DNA of 64,000 nt from Methylocystis sp. Sn-Cys (GTDB taxonomy: Bacteria > Pseudomonadota > Alphaproteobacteria > Rhizobiales > Beijerinckiaceae). The translations under genes were made by a program, and so were the position numbers. The stretch covers positions 124,001 through 188,000 of the forward strand of contig NZ_JAERVJ010000002.1 of the NCBI RefSeq assembly GCF_016745395.1, given 5' to 3'. Under the pieces are notes generated by a model that was given only the letters and a program-made list of their open reading frames with translations, did no database searches and had not been told where the DNA came from. Positions within the stretch are counted from its first letter, which is position 1; each line of letters opens with the position of its first letter. Of this stretch, positions 25,766 through 34,402 are shown in pieces.

Positions 25766-26127
25766 GAAAACGCGTTGCATTTTTTGTGGCTTTTTACCTC
25801 GCCCTCGGCGCGGGGAGCCTGCAAGCGCTGGCGGATGAGGGGCGCCGGATGAAGCCCGGCGAAACTTTCAGCGTCTCCAATAAGGAAAACCCCTCGACGG
25901 GATATGTTTGGAGCATCGATGCAAGCGCGAGCGCGGGGCTCGATCTTCTCGCTATTTCAGATGGCGGCCACAAGGCCGGAAAGAGCCTCCCCGGCGCGCC
26001 GGGAACGCATAGCTGGACAATTCGGGCGCTCGAGCCGGGAACGGCGACGATCCAGTTCGTTTATAAGCGTCCCTGGGAGCCGGCTCCGGCCGAGACCCGG
26101 CGGATTGTTTTCAAGATTTCACCCTAG
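25762..26127 (+). CDS. chagasin-like cysteine protease inhibitor (I42)
   Basis: The 121-residue product has a signal peptide (about 1-24) and the chagasin/I42 fold signatures: NPSTGYVWSID (first inhibitory loop), GAPGTHSW (second loop area) and YKRPWEPAP (third loop). Family members block papain-like proteases with three loops. It is coupled by an ATGA overlap to the glycosyltransferase gene, which is unusual and may link both to a secreted or envelope trait. It is convergent with the small gene at 26143. Confidence 0.85.
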   Translation: MRKRVAFFVAFYLALGAGSLQALADEGRRMKPGETFSVSNKENPSTGYVWSIDASASAGLDLLAISDGGHKAGKSLPGAPGTHSWTIRALEPGTATIQFVYKRPWEPAPAETRRIVFKISP

Positions 26128-26142
26128 CAGGAGCTGCAGCGC

Positions 26143-26388
26143 TCAGCCGCGGCGGGGCAACGGAAACGCCCCGTCGTCGTAAAGTGGGCGGATCTCGCGC
26201 CCGAAATAATGCACGTCATTCACTTCCAGCGAGCAGCCGCTGAGGGTCTGGGGCGAGAGTTCCTCGACGGCGAAACGGATCGCCTCCGCCGCCACCGTGA
26301 ATTTCCGGTAGACCAAGGATTTCTGCTTTCGCTGCGTGTTCTTCGCGTAATAGAGCGAGGCTTCCGACGCATAATCCGCTGCATCCAT
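26143..26388 (-). CDS. small conserved hypothetical protein
   Basis: The 81-residue protein has a basic N-terminal helix (YYAKNTQRKQK), the core RKFTVAAEAIRFAVEELSPQ, and the C-terminal strand NDVHYFGREIRPLYDDGAFP. Similar short proteins are known to me from Hyphomicrobiales, without a function. ATG 26388 follows TTGGAGGCGGA; the TTG 12 bases upstream is less likely. It is the last gene of a minus-strand run of small proteins. Confidence 0.75.
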   Translation of the reverse strand: MDAADYASEASLYYAKNTQRKQKSLVYRKFTVAAEAIRFAVEELSPQTLSGCSLEVNDVHYFGREIRPLYDDGAFPLPRRG

Positions 26389-26421
26389 TTCCGCCTCCAA
26401 AGCAGTTGCTCTACGTTAAGC

Positions 26422-26673
26422 TTAAGGCATGTCCCGCTGAAGAGACGCTTCGACAACGACGCGCTCCTGGCCATCCCTTTCGGACCGGACGCGGTACTGC
26501 AGTCCCTGTCCGCCATCCGGAAGATGGCGCGTCACGCGGAACAGGCTACGCTCCGACGACGCGCCGATCCGGTGGGAGACGAGCGTCCCTACATCGAACT
26601 TGTGGGTCGCAGTGGCCGTTGCTTTGGCGCTTCGAAAGCGTTCGCGCGCGCCGATGCCGATATAGTCGCTCAT
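26422..26673 (-). CDS. small conserved hypothetical protein
   Basis: The 83-residue protein is beta-rich: KFDVGTLVSHRIGASSERSL, FRVTRHLPDGGQGLQYRVRS and VVVEASLQRDM. The pattern suggests a small beta-barrel or SH3-like fold. I know similar small proteins from alphaproteobacteria, but no function. It sits between two other short minus-strand genes (26143 and 26698) with gaps under 50 bases, so the three are likely one transcript. Confidence 0.7.
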   Translation of the reverse strand: MSDYIGIGARERFRSAKATATATHKFDVGTLVSHRIGASSERSLFRVTRHLPDGGQGLQYRVRSERDGQERVVVEASLQRDMP

Positions 26674-26697
26674 GTTCGCGCTCTCGGTGGTTTGTGG

Positions 26698-26841
26698 TTA
26701 TTTCTTCTTGCTGAGGTCACGGGATTTCAACTTCTCGACCGTGGCCCATGGCGAGTCGCTCGCTGGGAGTGGCGCGCTGGCGGATTTGTCTTTTTTCGGC
26801 TTTTTCGCTTCGCGATTGCCGCGGCGTTGCTCTTTGGACAT
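26698..26841 (-). CDS. 47-residue basic protein, conserved in Hyphomicrobiales
   Basis: The frame gives MSKEQRRGNREAKKPKKDKS then a Pro/Ala linker and a C-terminal VEKLKSRDLSKKK. The N-terminal block MSKEQRRGNREAKKPK is a conserved small-protein start I recognise from this order. It is very basic and probably disordered; RNA or ribosome binding is inference. Start ATG 26841 has an AAGGCG upstream. It lies 125 bases downstream of the cold-shock gene on the same strand. Confidence 0.75.
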   Translation of the reverse strand: MSKEQRRGNREAKKPKKDKSASAPLPASDSPWATVEKLKSRDLSKKK

Positions 26842-26966
26842 GGCCGTTACGCCTTGGTGTTGAGAGCGATTTTACTGGGAGAGCGGCGAACACAGTCGCC
26901 GCTCTCCGAACCCCTCACCATCGGGCCGCCGGTACATCCGCGGTCGGCCTAAAGGCGTGAGATAGC

Positions 26967-27179
26967 TCAGCTCTGGAGTTGAAGCTGGTCAGCGGAAAAC
27001 TTGCCGCTGCGCTTGTCGACGAAAAGCTCGTAGCCGACCTTCTGCCCCTCGACGAGCGAGGGGAGGCCGGCGCGCTCGATCGCGGTGACGTGAACGAACA
27101 CGTCGGGACCTCCGGCGTCAGGCTGGATAAAGCCGAAACCCTTGTTCGCATTGAACCACTTGACGACGCCAACTTGCAT
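26967..27179 (-). CDS. cspA: cold-shock domain protein (CspA family)
   Basis: The 70-residue protein is a single cold-shock domain with RNP1 KGFGFI and RNP2 VFVHVTAI. CspA proteins bind single-stranded RNA and DNA and melt secondary structure. Its 5' region (27180 to about 27440) is long and gene-free, as is common for csp genes with structured leaders that control translation; no promoter can be fixed by eye. It heads a minus-strand run of small-protein genes. Confidence 0.93.
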   Translation of the reverse strand: MQVGVVKWFNANKGFGFIQPDAGGPDVFVHVTAIERAGLPSLVEGQKVGYELFVDKRSGKFSADQLQLQS

Positions 27180-27486
27180 GAGATGTCCTTTCCAGGAGCA
27201 GTTGCGCGGGGCGAAGGGTCGCCGCCGCAGTTAATCAAAGTTCTGGAGAGGAGGTCACAAGCCGACTTGCCAGGGGCAAGAGAGAAAGTACGAACGTCCG
27301 GCCGAAACCCGATGGTATCAACATAATCCTATCTTCTGGAATTACAATCGTTGTCTTCGAGAAATATTTCGGTGAGGTAATATCTGTGTTCAAAATTTCC
27401 TTTTCGACGCCTGTTCAGCTAAGCTTCAGCGCTGCGCCCCGGGAAGATTTTCGCTGCGATCATGCTAGCCCCCATTCTTGCGCGGA

Positions 27487-27715
27487 ATTACGCGCCTGAT
27501 ACGAGATCCGCTTGATTGGTTCGGTGTTGATCATGCCGCTCGCAAAAAGAGCGATCGGAATTACCGCCGTCATTGCGAGGAGGCGGAGCCGACGAAGCAA
27601 TCCAGCGCCGCATTGCTGCCCTGGATTGCTTCGCTTCGCTCGCAATGACGGGCCTGAGCAAAACCGGCTCTGGGTTCCCGGTCGGGCTTTCAGCCTTTCA
27701 AACGAAAATGGTATC
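27487..27715. repeat. composite repeat: family F end plus family A palindrome
   Basis: The gap 27180-27821 holds no gene. It contains the family F motif CTGATACGAGATCCGCTTGA (about 27495) and an inverted repeat at 27568-27650 with CATTGCGAGGAGGCGGAGCC and CTTCGCTTCGCTCGCAATGA arms. A flank reading GAGCAAAACCGGCTCTGG follows. The modules are the same as those at 1531-1862 and 56957-57140. Confidence 0.75.
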
Positions 27716-27821
27716 ACGTTGCGAAGTTAGAGGTTCTCGCGCACATGCCTGTTTTGATGTTCTGGCGCCCTTTCACTCCCTAAAGCCGGAAGCCATCGCG
27801 CGCCGCCCTGGCGGTTCAGGA

Positions 27822-28631
27822 TCACTCGAGCACGCGATCCATGATCGTCTCGAACGCCGTTTGTGGCAGGAGCCTTTTCGCGAGCAACACGGCGCGCTGG
27901 TAGGCGGGACCAATGAAGTAATATCCCTTGGGATTACGGCTCTCTAATATCTCCTGGACCAGCGCGGCGACGGGCTCGGGCGTGGTCATGTTCTTCATGA
28001 ACTTATCTGCGTTTTTCATGAAGCGGCTGAACCGCTCGGCATAGGCGCCGTCTTGCATCGAGTCCGAAACGACGATGTTTTCGGACATTCCCGTCCGGAA
28101 AAAACCCGGCGAAATATTCGTGACCCGTACGCCGAATGGCGCAAGTTCGCGTCGTAGACTTTCGGTCACGCCTTGCACGGCATATTTCGACGCGGCGTAA
28201 TGACCGCCAAACTGCGTGCCGATCGAGCCGGCGAAGGAGCCTATATTGATAATAGAGCCCTTCCGCGCCCGCAGGGCGGGCAGCGCCGCCCGACACACTC
28301 TCAGCGTGCCGAAATAATTGATCTCCATGATCTCGCGACCTTCGGTCATCGGAACGTCCTCGACCGAACCGCGTAAATTGACAGCCGCATTATTGACGAT
28401 GGCGTCGATGCGACCGCATGTGGCCAATATATGCGCGACGCCTTTCTCGACCGCCTCGTCATCCGCGATGTCCATTCGCAACACGTCATAACGCTCAGCG
28501 GCGGGCGCAGAGCGCGACGCCCCGAACACGCGCCAGCCCGCGCCGGCGAGACGCTCGGCGCAACATTTTCCGATCCCGGAGGAAGCGCCAGTAACCAATA
28601 CGACTCTGGAGTCTTGGGTCGTGGAAGTCAT
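27822..28631 (-). CDS. short-chain dehydrogenase/reductase
   Basis: The 269-residue protein has the classical SDR marks: VVLVTGASSGIGKCCAERL (NAD(P) site), NNAAVNLRG, the catalytic Ser in NIGSFAGSIG and the YxxxK in GGHYAASKYAVQG. The best matches in kind are polyol or carbonyl-reducing SDRs; the substrate is unknown. The start ATG 28631 is preferred over the longer frame to 28691. It stands alone between repeat DNA and an AT-rich gap. Confidence 0.87.
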   Translation of the reverse strand: MTSTTQDSRVVLVTGASSGIGKCCAERLAGAGWRVFGASRSAPAAERYDVLRMDIADDEAVEKGVAHILATCGRIDAIVNNAAVNLRGSVEDVPMTEGREIMEINYFGTLRVCRAALPALRARKGSIINIGSFAGSIGTQFGGHYAASKYAVQGVTESLRRELAPFGVRVTNISPGFFRTGMSENIVVSDSMQDGAYAERFSRFMKNADKFMKNMTTPEPVAALVQEILESRNPKGYYFIGPAYQRAVLLAKRLLPQTAFETIMDRVLE

Positions 28632-28993
28632 AGAGAAGAAATCTTTCCGTAGTAGCGTTCGGGAAGAACGCCAAGATGAAGTCTGATACAACGGATAAGC
28701 GAGTATTCTTACCGCGAGCGGTGCAATAATGGGGCTTTGTGTCGAGATCGCGGCTATGTCTTGATCGCGATGTCGGTTTCACAGCATGGAATGCAGTGGC
28801 TTGATATATTGTACTACTATCACAACATCATAATGTTTCCTGTAATTCTGGAGCTAGATTCCTTAGACATGAGATAAATGTCCAAATCAGCAGGTTGTCG
28901 CAGCCCGTAAAAATATTCTTCCCTCGGAAAAGACGAAGATGATTGTCGCGGGATTCATTTCCCAAGCGAAGGCTGCTTAACCGCGCGCGGCGT
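28632..28993. other. AT-rich intergenic region
   Basis: The 362 bases between the SDR start and the methyltransferase stop hold no frame that I can support. The part 28790-28920 is notably AT-rich for this genome, with GTACTACTATCACAACATC, and likely holds the SDR promoter. No repeats of the families listed here are seen. Confidence 0.5.
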
Positions 28994-29857
28994 TCACTCC
29001 CGCCGCCCCGCCTTCATCGCATCTTCCAGCCGCATGGTCGCCGAGCCGGGCTTGGCCGGCTTCTGCTGGCTCTCGTGGGGCGCCCAGCCGGAAATCCACA
29101 CGATTTCGAAGCTCGCGCGCACCCGTCCGTCCGGGTCCGAGAAGCGCTCGGCGTAAATCTGCGCGGTGCGCGCCAGCACGTCGCGGCGCAGCGGGCGCGC
29201 GGCGCGCTTGACGAGCACATTGGCCGCGCCCATGGCGCGCAGATCCGCCATCAGCCCCAGGACCGAGTCGTAGCGCAGCGTAAAGCTGTCGATGTCGGAG
29301 ACGGGCAGGGCGAAGCCGGCGCGCTGCAATAGCCCGCCCATGTCGCGCACGTCGACGAAGGGCGAGACGCGCGGGCTTGCGCCGCCGGTCAGCTCCTCCT
29401 CGGCCTGGGCCAGCGCCACGCGCAGCTCCACGAGGCTCGCCCCGCCGGGCAGACAGGCCAAAAACAGCCCATCCGGCGCGAGGATGCGGCGCACCTGGGC
29501 GAAGACGCCCGGCAAATCGTTCACCCATTGCAGGGCCATCCCCGAGACGACGAGGTCGAATGAGGCCGGCGCGAATGGCAGGGCCTCTTCGTCCGCGATG
29601 ACGGCGCCGCCGAGCCGGCTCGCCCGCAACGGCGCGGCGCGGCCGCTGGCGACGATCGCTTGCGAAAAATGCTCGGCCGGCGCCCCCAAATCCAATGAAC
29701 GCGGGAAGGCGCGTTTAACGGTTAGAAGCCGGTCGAGAAGGTCGTCGGCCGCCCGCGCCAGCAGGAAGTCGGGGGCGCCCTTGGCGAGCGCCCGTCGCAG
29801 CCGCGCATGCAGCAGCGCGCGATCAAAAATTTTCGGCGGAGAGCTTTGTTTTTCCAT
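28994..29857 (-). CDS. NDUFAF5-like SAM-dependent methyltransferase-fold protein
   Basis: The 287-residue protein resembles mitochondrial NDUFAF5 and BioC-like methyltransferases: IFDRALLHARLRRA at the N-terminus, DEEALPFAPASFDLVVSGMA (motif II) and LQWVNDLPGVFAQVRRIL, then the C-terminal ISGWAPHESQQKP. The Gly-rich SAM motif I is weak (LDLGAPAEHFSQ). NDUFAF5 hydroxylates an Arg of complex I in mitochondria; a similar complex I assembly role here is inference. Confidence 0.82.
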   Translation of the reverse strand: MEKQSSPPKIFDRALLHARLRRALAKGAPDFLLARAADDLLDRLLTVKRAFPRSLDLGAPAEHFSQAIVASGRAAPLRASRLGGAVIADEEALPFAPASFDLVVSGMALQWVNDLPGVFAQVRRILAPDGLFLACLPGGASLVELRVALAQAEEELTGGASPRVSPFVDVRDMGGLLQRAGFALPVSDIDSFTLRYDSVLGLMADLRAMGAANVLVKRAARPLRRDVLARTAQIYAERFSDPDGRVRASFEIVWISGWAPHESQQKPAKPGSATMRLEDAMKAGRRE

Positions 29858-30092
29858 CGTGTTTTCCTAACGCCCCGCCGCCACGAAGGGGCAAGTGCGC
29901 GCCCACACGGATTTTGGCGCAGAGAGGGCTAAATAAAGGCGAAGACCGCTGTTGCATGAGCGCAACATGCAGAAAACCTTAAGGTTAAGCCCTAACCGCA
30001 AGAGGCGGAACGCTTAGACAAGGCCATAGCTGAAGCTAAAATGCAAAGCATCCGAATCTTCCGTGTCGAGCGGCCAGTCAAAGGTGAGTCCC

Positions 30093-30617
30093 ATGCGTAG
30101 CTCGTCCCTCAAAGCCGTATTTTTCGGCGCCGCTGCGGCGCTCGGTTTCGCCATCTTGCCGCAGGCCGCTTCGGCGCGTGACACCGTCGCCTTCGCGCCC
30201 GGCGTCGAGCCAGGCACGATCGTCATCAGCGCCAGCCAGCGCAGGCTGTTTTATGTGGTGAGCCCCGGCGTCGCCATCCGCTATCCGGTCGCCGTGCCCA
30301 AGCGCGGCAAGGAATGGGCGGGCTACGCCGCCGTCGACGGCAAATATTACGAGCCGGACTGGTCGCCGCCGGCGGTCGTTCGCGCCGACCATCCCGAGCT
30401 TCCCAATCTCATCCCCGGCGGCTCGCCCCGCAATCCGATGGGCGTGGCCGCCCTGACGCTCGACCGCGGCGAGGTCGCGATACATGGCACAACGGCGAAA
30501 ATGCGCGCCTCTGTCGGCACCGCCGCATCCTACGGTTGCATTCGCATGCTGAACGAGGATGTCGTCGACCTCTATTCCCGGGTCAGCGTCGGATCGCCTG
30601 TCATCATGCAGCCTTGA
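30093..30617 (+). CDS. L,D-transpeptidase (YkuD)
   Basis: The 174-residue product has a signal peptide (about 1-27, ending ASA) and a YkuD catalytic domain with IHGTTAKMRASVGTAASYGC: the His of IHG and the Cys in SYGCIRM. L,D-transpeptidases make 3-3 peptidoglycan cross-links or attach lipoproteins in the periplasm. ATG 30093 is chosen since the longer frame adds residues before the signal peptide. It is short, with no LysM or extra domain. Confidence 0.9.
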   Translation: MRSSSLKAVFFGAAAALGFAILPQAASARDTVAFAPGVEPGTIVISASQRRLFYVVSPGVAIRYPVAVPKRGKEWAGYAAVDGKYYEPDWSPPAVVRADHPELPNLIPGGSPRNPMGVAALTLDRGEVAIHGTTAKMRASVGTAASYGCIRMLNEDVVDLYSRVSVGSPVIMQP

Positions 30618-30957
30618 TCCTATCCACAGGCCCAGCGCGCGGCAAAGTTGCAAAAACATTAGATAATTCAGGCGCGGAAAGTAACGGCCGGAGTTCTCCA
30701 AGGTTTTTTCTGGGGGCTCCGGCGTCTATCTGTGGAATAGGGCGTCGCGGCCATAGACGACGGAAGCCGAATCCCGCAGTCTGCGCACCAAGTTGACGCG
30801 CCAATGGCGATCGTCATGCGTTTGCGGATAGGTGGAGTATAGTGGCTCAGGCAGGTGATTCGTCTGGAGACGCCCCTGTTACTCGACGCTTCGTGATGCG
30901 TCACATTATGTTGCTGTTGGTCGCCGCGTCCTGCTGACACTCCGATGAAGGTTGGCT
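30618..30957. other. intergenic region without a supported gene
   Basis: The 340 bases after the L,D-transpeptidase gene contain frames on both strands of up to 90 codons, but none has a ribosome site with a family pattern that I recognise. A 13-codon frame at 30897 (MRHIMLLLVAASC) is too short to support. The promoter of the YbjN-proC operon probably lies near 30820-30900. Confidence 0.45.
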
Positions 30958-31461
30958 ATGCTGATCGCTACAGAAAAAGAAATCGAACGCGCCGAACATC
31001 CAGTGGATGTCGTGGAGCAATTGGCCGCCACGAATGATTGGTCGTTCGATCGCGAAGACGATGACGAGATTTGCATTTCTGTCTCGGGCGCCTGGACCGA
31101 ATATCACGTCGCCTTCACCTGGCTTCCGCATCTCGAAACGCTGCATGTGAGCTGCGCCTTCGACCTCAAGGCGCCGGAGCGGCGCCGCCGCGAAGTGATG
31201 GCGCTCGTCAACGCCATCAATGAGCAGATGTGGATCGGCCATTTCGATTTCTGGCCGCAAGAGAACGTCGCCATGCATCGCCATGGCCTGATCCTTTCCG
31301 GGGGCGCGCAGCCCTCCGCCCCGCAATGCGCGGCGCTGCTCGACAATGCGCTCTCATCCTGCGAGCGTTATTATCAGGCCTTCCAATTCGTCCTCTGGGC
31401 GGGCAAATCCGCCAAGGAAGCGCTGGAGGCCGCCAATTTCGAGACGAAGGGCGAGGCGTGA
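30958..31461 (+). CDS. YbjN domain protein
   Basis: The 167-residue protein matches the alphaproteobacterial YbjN group: HPVDVVEQLAATNDWSFDR, CISVSGAWTEYHVAFTWLP, the LHVSCAFDLKAPERRRREV strand-helix part, and LNxNxxxWIGHFDFWPQENV-like NEQMWIGHFDFWPQ. The fold is like that of type III secretion chaperones. GAAGG precedes the ATG. Its stop overlaps the GTG of proC by 4 bases, so it is coupled to proline synthesis in transcription, an arrangement I have seen in related genomes. Confidence 0.87.
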   Translation: MLIATEKEIERAEHPVDVVEQLAATNDWSFDREDDDEICISVSGAWTEYHVAFTWLPHLETLHVSCAFDLKAPERRRREVMALVNAINEQMWIGHFDFWPQENVAMHRHGLILSGGAQPSAPQCAALLDNALSSCERYYQAFQFVLWAGKSAKEALEAANFETKGEA

Positions 31462-32285
31462 ACCGGGCGCTCGAGGGTAAGACCGTCGCGCTGATCGGGG
31501 CGGGCAATATGGGGCTCGCCATGCTCGAGGGCTGGGCGGCCGAGGGGCTTGCCGGCGATCGCGTCGTGGTGGTCGATCCAAACCCTTCCGAGCGCCTGCA
31601 GGCGCTTTGCGCGGCGAAAGGCTATTTGCTCGGCGACGGCGCAGCGGTCGGCGGCGCGCGCGACGCGGTGATCCTCGCCATCAAGCCGCAAATGCTGGAG
31701 GCCGGGACGTCGGCGGCTGCGCCTTTCGTGGGGCCTCAGTCGGTCGTCGTTTCGATTCTCGCGGGCAAGCGCATCGCCGACATCGCTGGGCGCCTGCCCG
31801 CCGCCAAAGCCATCGTGCGGGCCATGCCCAATACGCCGGCCGCCATAGGGCGCGGTGTGACGGGCGCTTTTGCGAGCCTCGAGACGAGCGAGGCGCAGCG
31901 CGCCCTCTCGCATGCGCTGCTCGCCGCCGCGGGCCAGGTCGAATGGGTCGAAAACGAGCCGCTGATCGACGCGGTGACGGCTGTCTCGGGCTCCGGCCCG
32001 GCCTATGTGTTCTATCTGGTGGAATGTCTGGCCGCCGCAGGCGTCGAGGCGGGCCTGCCGGCGGATCTCGCGGCCCGACTCGCCCGCGCCACCATAGAAG
32101 GCTCCGGCGAGCTCCTGCATCGGCAGGCGGATGTTTCCGCCGAGACCTTGCGGCAGCGCGTCACCTCGCCGGGCGGCACAACGGCCGCGGCGCTCTCCGT
32201 GCTGATGGCCGAGGAGGGCCTCGCGCCCTTGATGTCTCGCGCGGTCACGGCGGCGAAAAAGCGCGCCGGCGAGCTGTCCGGCTGA
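31458..32285 (+). CDS. proC: pyrroline-5-carboxylate reductase
   Basis: ProC reduces P5C to proline with NAD(P)H, the last step of proline synthesis. The 275-residue protein has the dinucleotide motif LIGAGNMGLAMLEGW, RAMPNTPAAIGRG, and the C-terminal catalytic region VSGSGPAYVFYLVECL followed by VTSPGGTTAAALSVL. The GTG start at 31458 lies within the YbjN stop (GTGA overlap), so translation is coupled. Cytoplasmic. Confidence 0.95.
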   Translation: MNRALEGKTVALIGAGNMGLAMLEGWAAEGLAGDRVVVVDPNPSERLQALCAAKGYLLGDGAAVGGARDAVILAIKPQMLEAGTSAAAPFVGPQSVVVSILAGKRIADIAGRLPAAKAIVRAMPNTPAAIGRGVTGAFASLETSEAQRALSHALLAAAGQVEWVENEPLIDAVTAVSGSGPAYVFYLVECLAAAGVEAGLPADLAARLARATIEGSGELLHRQADVSAETLRQRVTSPGGTTAAALSVLMAEEGLAPLMSRAVTAAKKRAGELSG

Positions 32286-32357
32286 GCAATCCCGCTTGCC
32301 ACTCGGCGGCGGAGCAATAAATTACGCCGCAAGACAATAGACAATCGGAGAACGAAG

Positions 32358-33026
32358 ATGAGCGTCCGAAACAGGGTGATCGACGCCGCTTTGAGGCTGG
32401 CGGCGCGCCGCGACTTCGGCGACGTCAGCCTCACCGATATCGCCCATGAGGCAGGCATCTCGCTCGCGGATCTGCGCGATCAGTTCCCCTCGAAGGGAGC
32501 GATCATCGGCGGCTTCAACCGGCGGATCGACCGCGACGTGCTGGAGGCCGTCTCGGCCCAGGATTCACACGATCCGGCGCGCGACCGGCTTTACGAGGTG
32601 CTGCGCAAGCGGCTGGAGGTGCTGGAGCCCCATCGCGACGCGCTCGCCAGCATCTTCCGCTGGTCGACGCGCGATCCGCTGACCGGCGCCGCGCTCAATC
32701 GCGAAACTCTCAATTCCATGCGCTTCATGCTGGAGGCGGCCGACATCGATTGCGACGGTCCGGTCGGCTCGTTGAAGCTGCAAGGGCTGGCGATGGCCTG
32801 GGGTAGGGTGCTCGACGCCTGGTTCCAGGACGGGTTCTCCTTCGCTTTGGAGACGCTCGACCGCGAGATCGCCCGCGGCGAGCGCTATGTCGAGCATGTC
32901 GAGGACGTCGCCCGCTTCGCGCGGCCCTTCGCCGATATGGCGAATCGGCTCTTCGAATTCGGCGGCGGAATGCGTCGCCGCCGCCATGGCCACGCCGAAG
33001 ACGAATATCCCCACCATTCGGCCTAA
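32358..33026 (+). CDS. TetR-family-like regulator with COQ9-type C-terminus
   Basis: The 222-residue protein starts with a TetR-type helix-turn-helix: DAALRLAARRDFGDVSLTDI and AHEAGISLADLRDQFPSKGA. The C-terminal part, LKLQGLAMAWGRVLDAWFQD and TLDREIARGERYVEHVED, resembles the COQ9-like ligand fold. It may therefore be a TetR regulator or a lipid-binding COQ9-like protein; a regulator is more likely. The start follows AGAACGAAG. The stop shares bases (CTAA) with the convergent histidine kinase stop. Confidence 0.72.
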   Translation: MSVRNRVIDAALRLAARRDFGDVSLTDIAHEAGISLADLRDQFPSKGAIIGGFNRRIDRDVLEAVSAQDSHDPARDRLYEVLRKRLEVLEPHRDALASIFRWSTRDPLTGAALNRETLNSMRFMLEAADIDCDGPVGSLKLQGLAMAWGRVLDAWFQDGFSFALETLDREIARGERYVEHVEDVARFARPFADMANRLFEFGGGMRRRRHGHAEDEYPHHSA

Positions 33027-34393
33027 ATCGGCAGCGTCACCGTCGCCCGCAGCCCGCCCAGCGGACTGCGGTCGAGGGTGATGTCGCCGCCATGCGAGCG
33101 CGCAATGTCGCGCGCGATCGCCAGCCCAAGTCCCGAATTGCCGCTGTCCTGATTGCGCGATTCATCGAGCCTGTAGAAGGGGCGGAAGGCGTCTTCGCGC
33201 CGCTCAACCGGGATACCCGGCCCGTCGTCGTCGATATGGACGATCATCGACTCGCCGTCATTTACAAGAGAAAACGCCAACGCCTTGCCGTAGCGCTGGG
33301 CGTTGCCGACGAGATTAGCGAGCAGACGCTTGATCGCGGCCGGTCGCGCGACGACGATCGGATCGCCCTCGACATGTAGCGTGGCCGCCTCGCCGCGCCG
33401 CTCCGTGTCCGCCTTCAGTTCTTCGAGAATGGCCTTTATATCCGTCGGCGTGGAGGTCTCGCCGCCATCGCCGCGCGCGAAGGCGAGATAAGCCTCGACC
33501 ATGCGCTCCATCTCATCGACGTCCTTGCGCATTTCGCTCGTTTCGTTCGCCTCGCCCATCAAGGCGAGCGAGAGCTTGAATCGCGTGATAATGGTGCGCA
33601 AATCGTGCGAGACGCCGTTGAGCATGGTGGTCCGTTGCTCGATCGCGCGTTCGACGCGGCGCTTCATCTCCACAAAGGCCGCCCCGGCCTGACGAACCTC
33701 GCGCGCGCCGCGCGGGCTGAATCGCACGTCGCGCCCCTTGCCGAACTCCTCCGCTGCATGCGCTAGCCGCAGGATCGGGCGGATCTGATTGCGCAGGAAC
33801 GACGTCGCGATCGCGAGGATGATGACCGACGCGATCGCCATCCACATAAAGAAAATATAGGAGTTCGACGCATAGGCGTGGGTGCGGAAGACGAGCATCC
33901 GCAGGGTCGCGTCATTCATGGCGACACGGATTTCCAAGCGATCGCTGGAAAAGCCAGTGTTGATCCAATAGGGCTGCAGCAGCTTGCGTGACAATTCGAT
34001 CGACAGCGCTTTGTCGAGCAGGGAGAAGATCGGCTTCTTGGTGAGCGGTTCGGGCAGCGGCTCCTTGGGAAGGAGAGAGAGCTCCATGTTCAGATCGAGC
34101 GCCGCGATGCGCCGAAGCTGACTATGGGCGGCGTCGTCCGGGAAGGTCTGATAGATGTCGACAATTGTCGCCACTTGCCGCGCCACTGCGCCGGAGAGGC
34201 GATAGGTCATGACCTCCCAATGCCGCTCCATATAGACATAGGCTACCGCCGACTGCAGCAGCACGACGGGGAGGATGACGATCAGCAGCGCGCGCGCGTA
34301 AAGGCCCTTCGGCATGCGCGCATGCAGCCAGTCGGCGAAACGGCGCCACGCCTGGCGCGGCGCGGAAAGAACATCGGCAATCACGAGCGACAT
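33023..34393 (-). CDS. EnvZ-like sensor histidine kinase
   Basis: The 456-residue protein has two membrane helices (about 33-55 and 180-203) flanking a periplasmic sensor, a HAMP domain (RPILRLAHAAEEFGKGRDV), the phospho-His in NGVSHDLRTIITRFKL, and ATPase boxes (NLVGNAQRYG, DDGPGIP, GNSGLGLAIARDIARSHGG). The order and the HDLRT motif are those of EnvZ/RisS kinases. It is encoded just after the response regulator (34403), so the two form a pair. The signal may be osmotic or envelope stress, by family. Confidence 0.92.
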   Translation of the reverse strand: MSLVIADVLSAPRQAWRRFADWLHARMPKGLYARALLIVILPVVLLQSAVAYVYMERHWEVMTYRLSGAVARQVATIVDIYQTFPDDAAHSQLRRIAALDLNMELSLLPKEPLPEPLTKKPIFSLLDKALSIELSRKLLQPYWINTGFSSDRLEIRVAMNDATLRMLVFRTHAYASNSYIFFMWMAIASVIILAIATSFLRNQIRPILRLAHAAEEFGKGRDVRFSPRGAREVRQAGAAFVEMKRRVERAIEQRTTMLNGVSHDLRTIITRFKLSLALMGEANETSEMRKDVDEMERMVEAYLAFARGDGGETSTPTDIKAILEELKADTERRGEAATLHVEGDPIVVARPAAIKRLLANLVGNAQRYGKALAFSLVNDGESMIVHIDDDGPGIPVERREDAFRPFYRLDESRNQDSGNSGLGLAIARDIARSHGGDITLDRSPLGGLRATVTLPI

Positions 34394-34402
34394 TGGGCGC
34401 CT

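Noticed and set aside
30668-30940. A 90-codon minus-strand frame between the L,D-transpeptidase and YbjN genes
   Set aside because: No ribosome site and no family pattern; the composition looks random. I could not support it as a gene.
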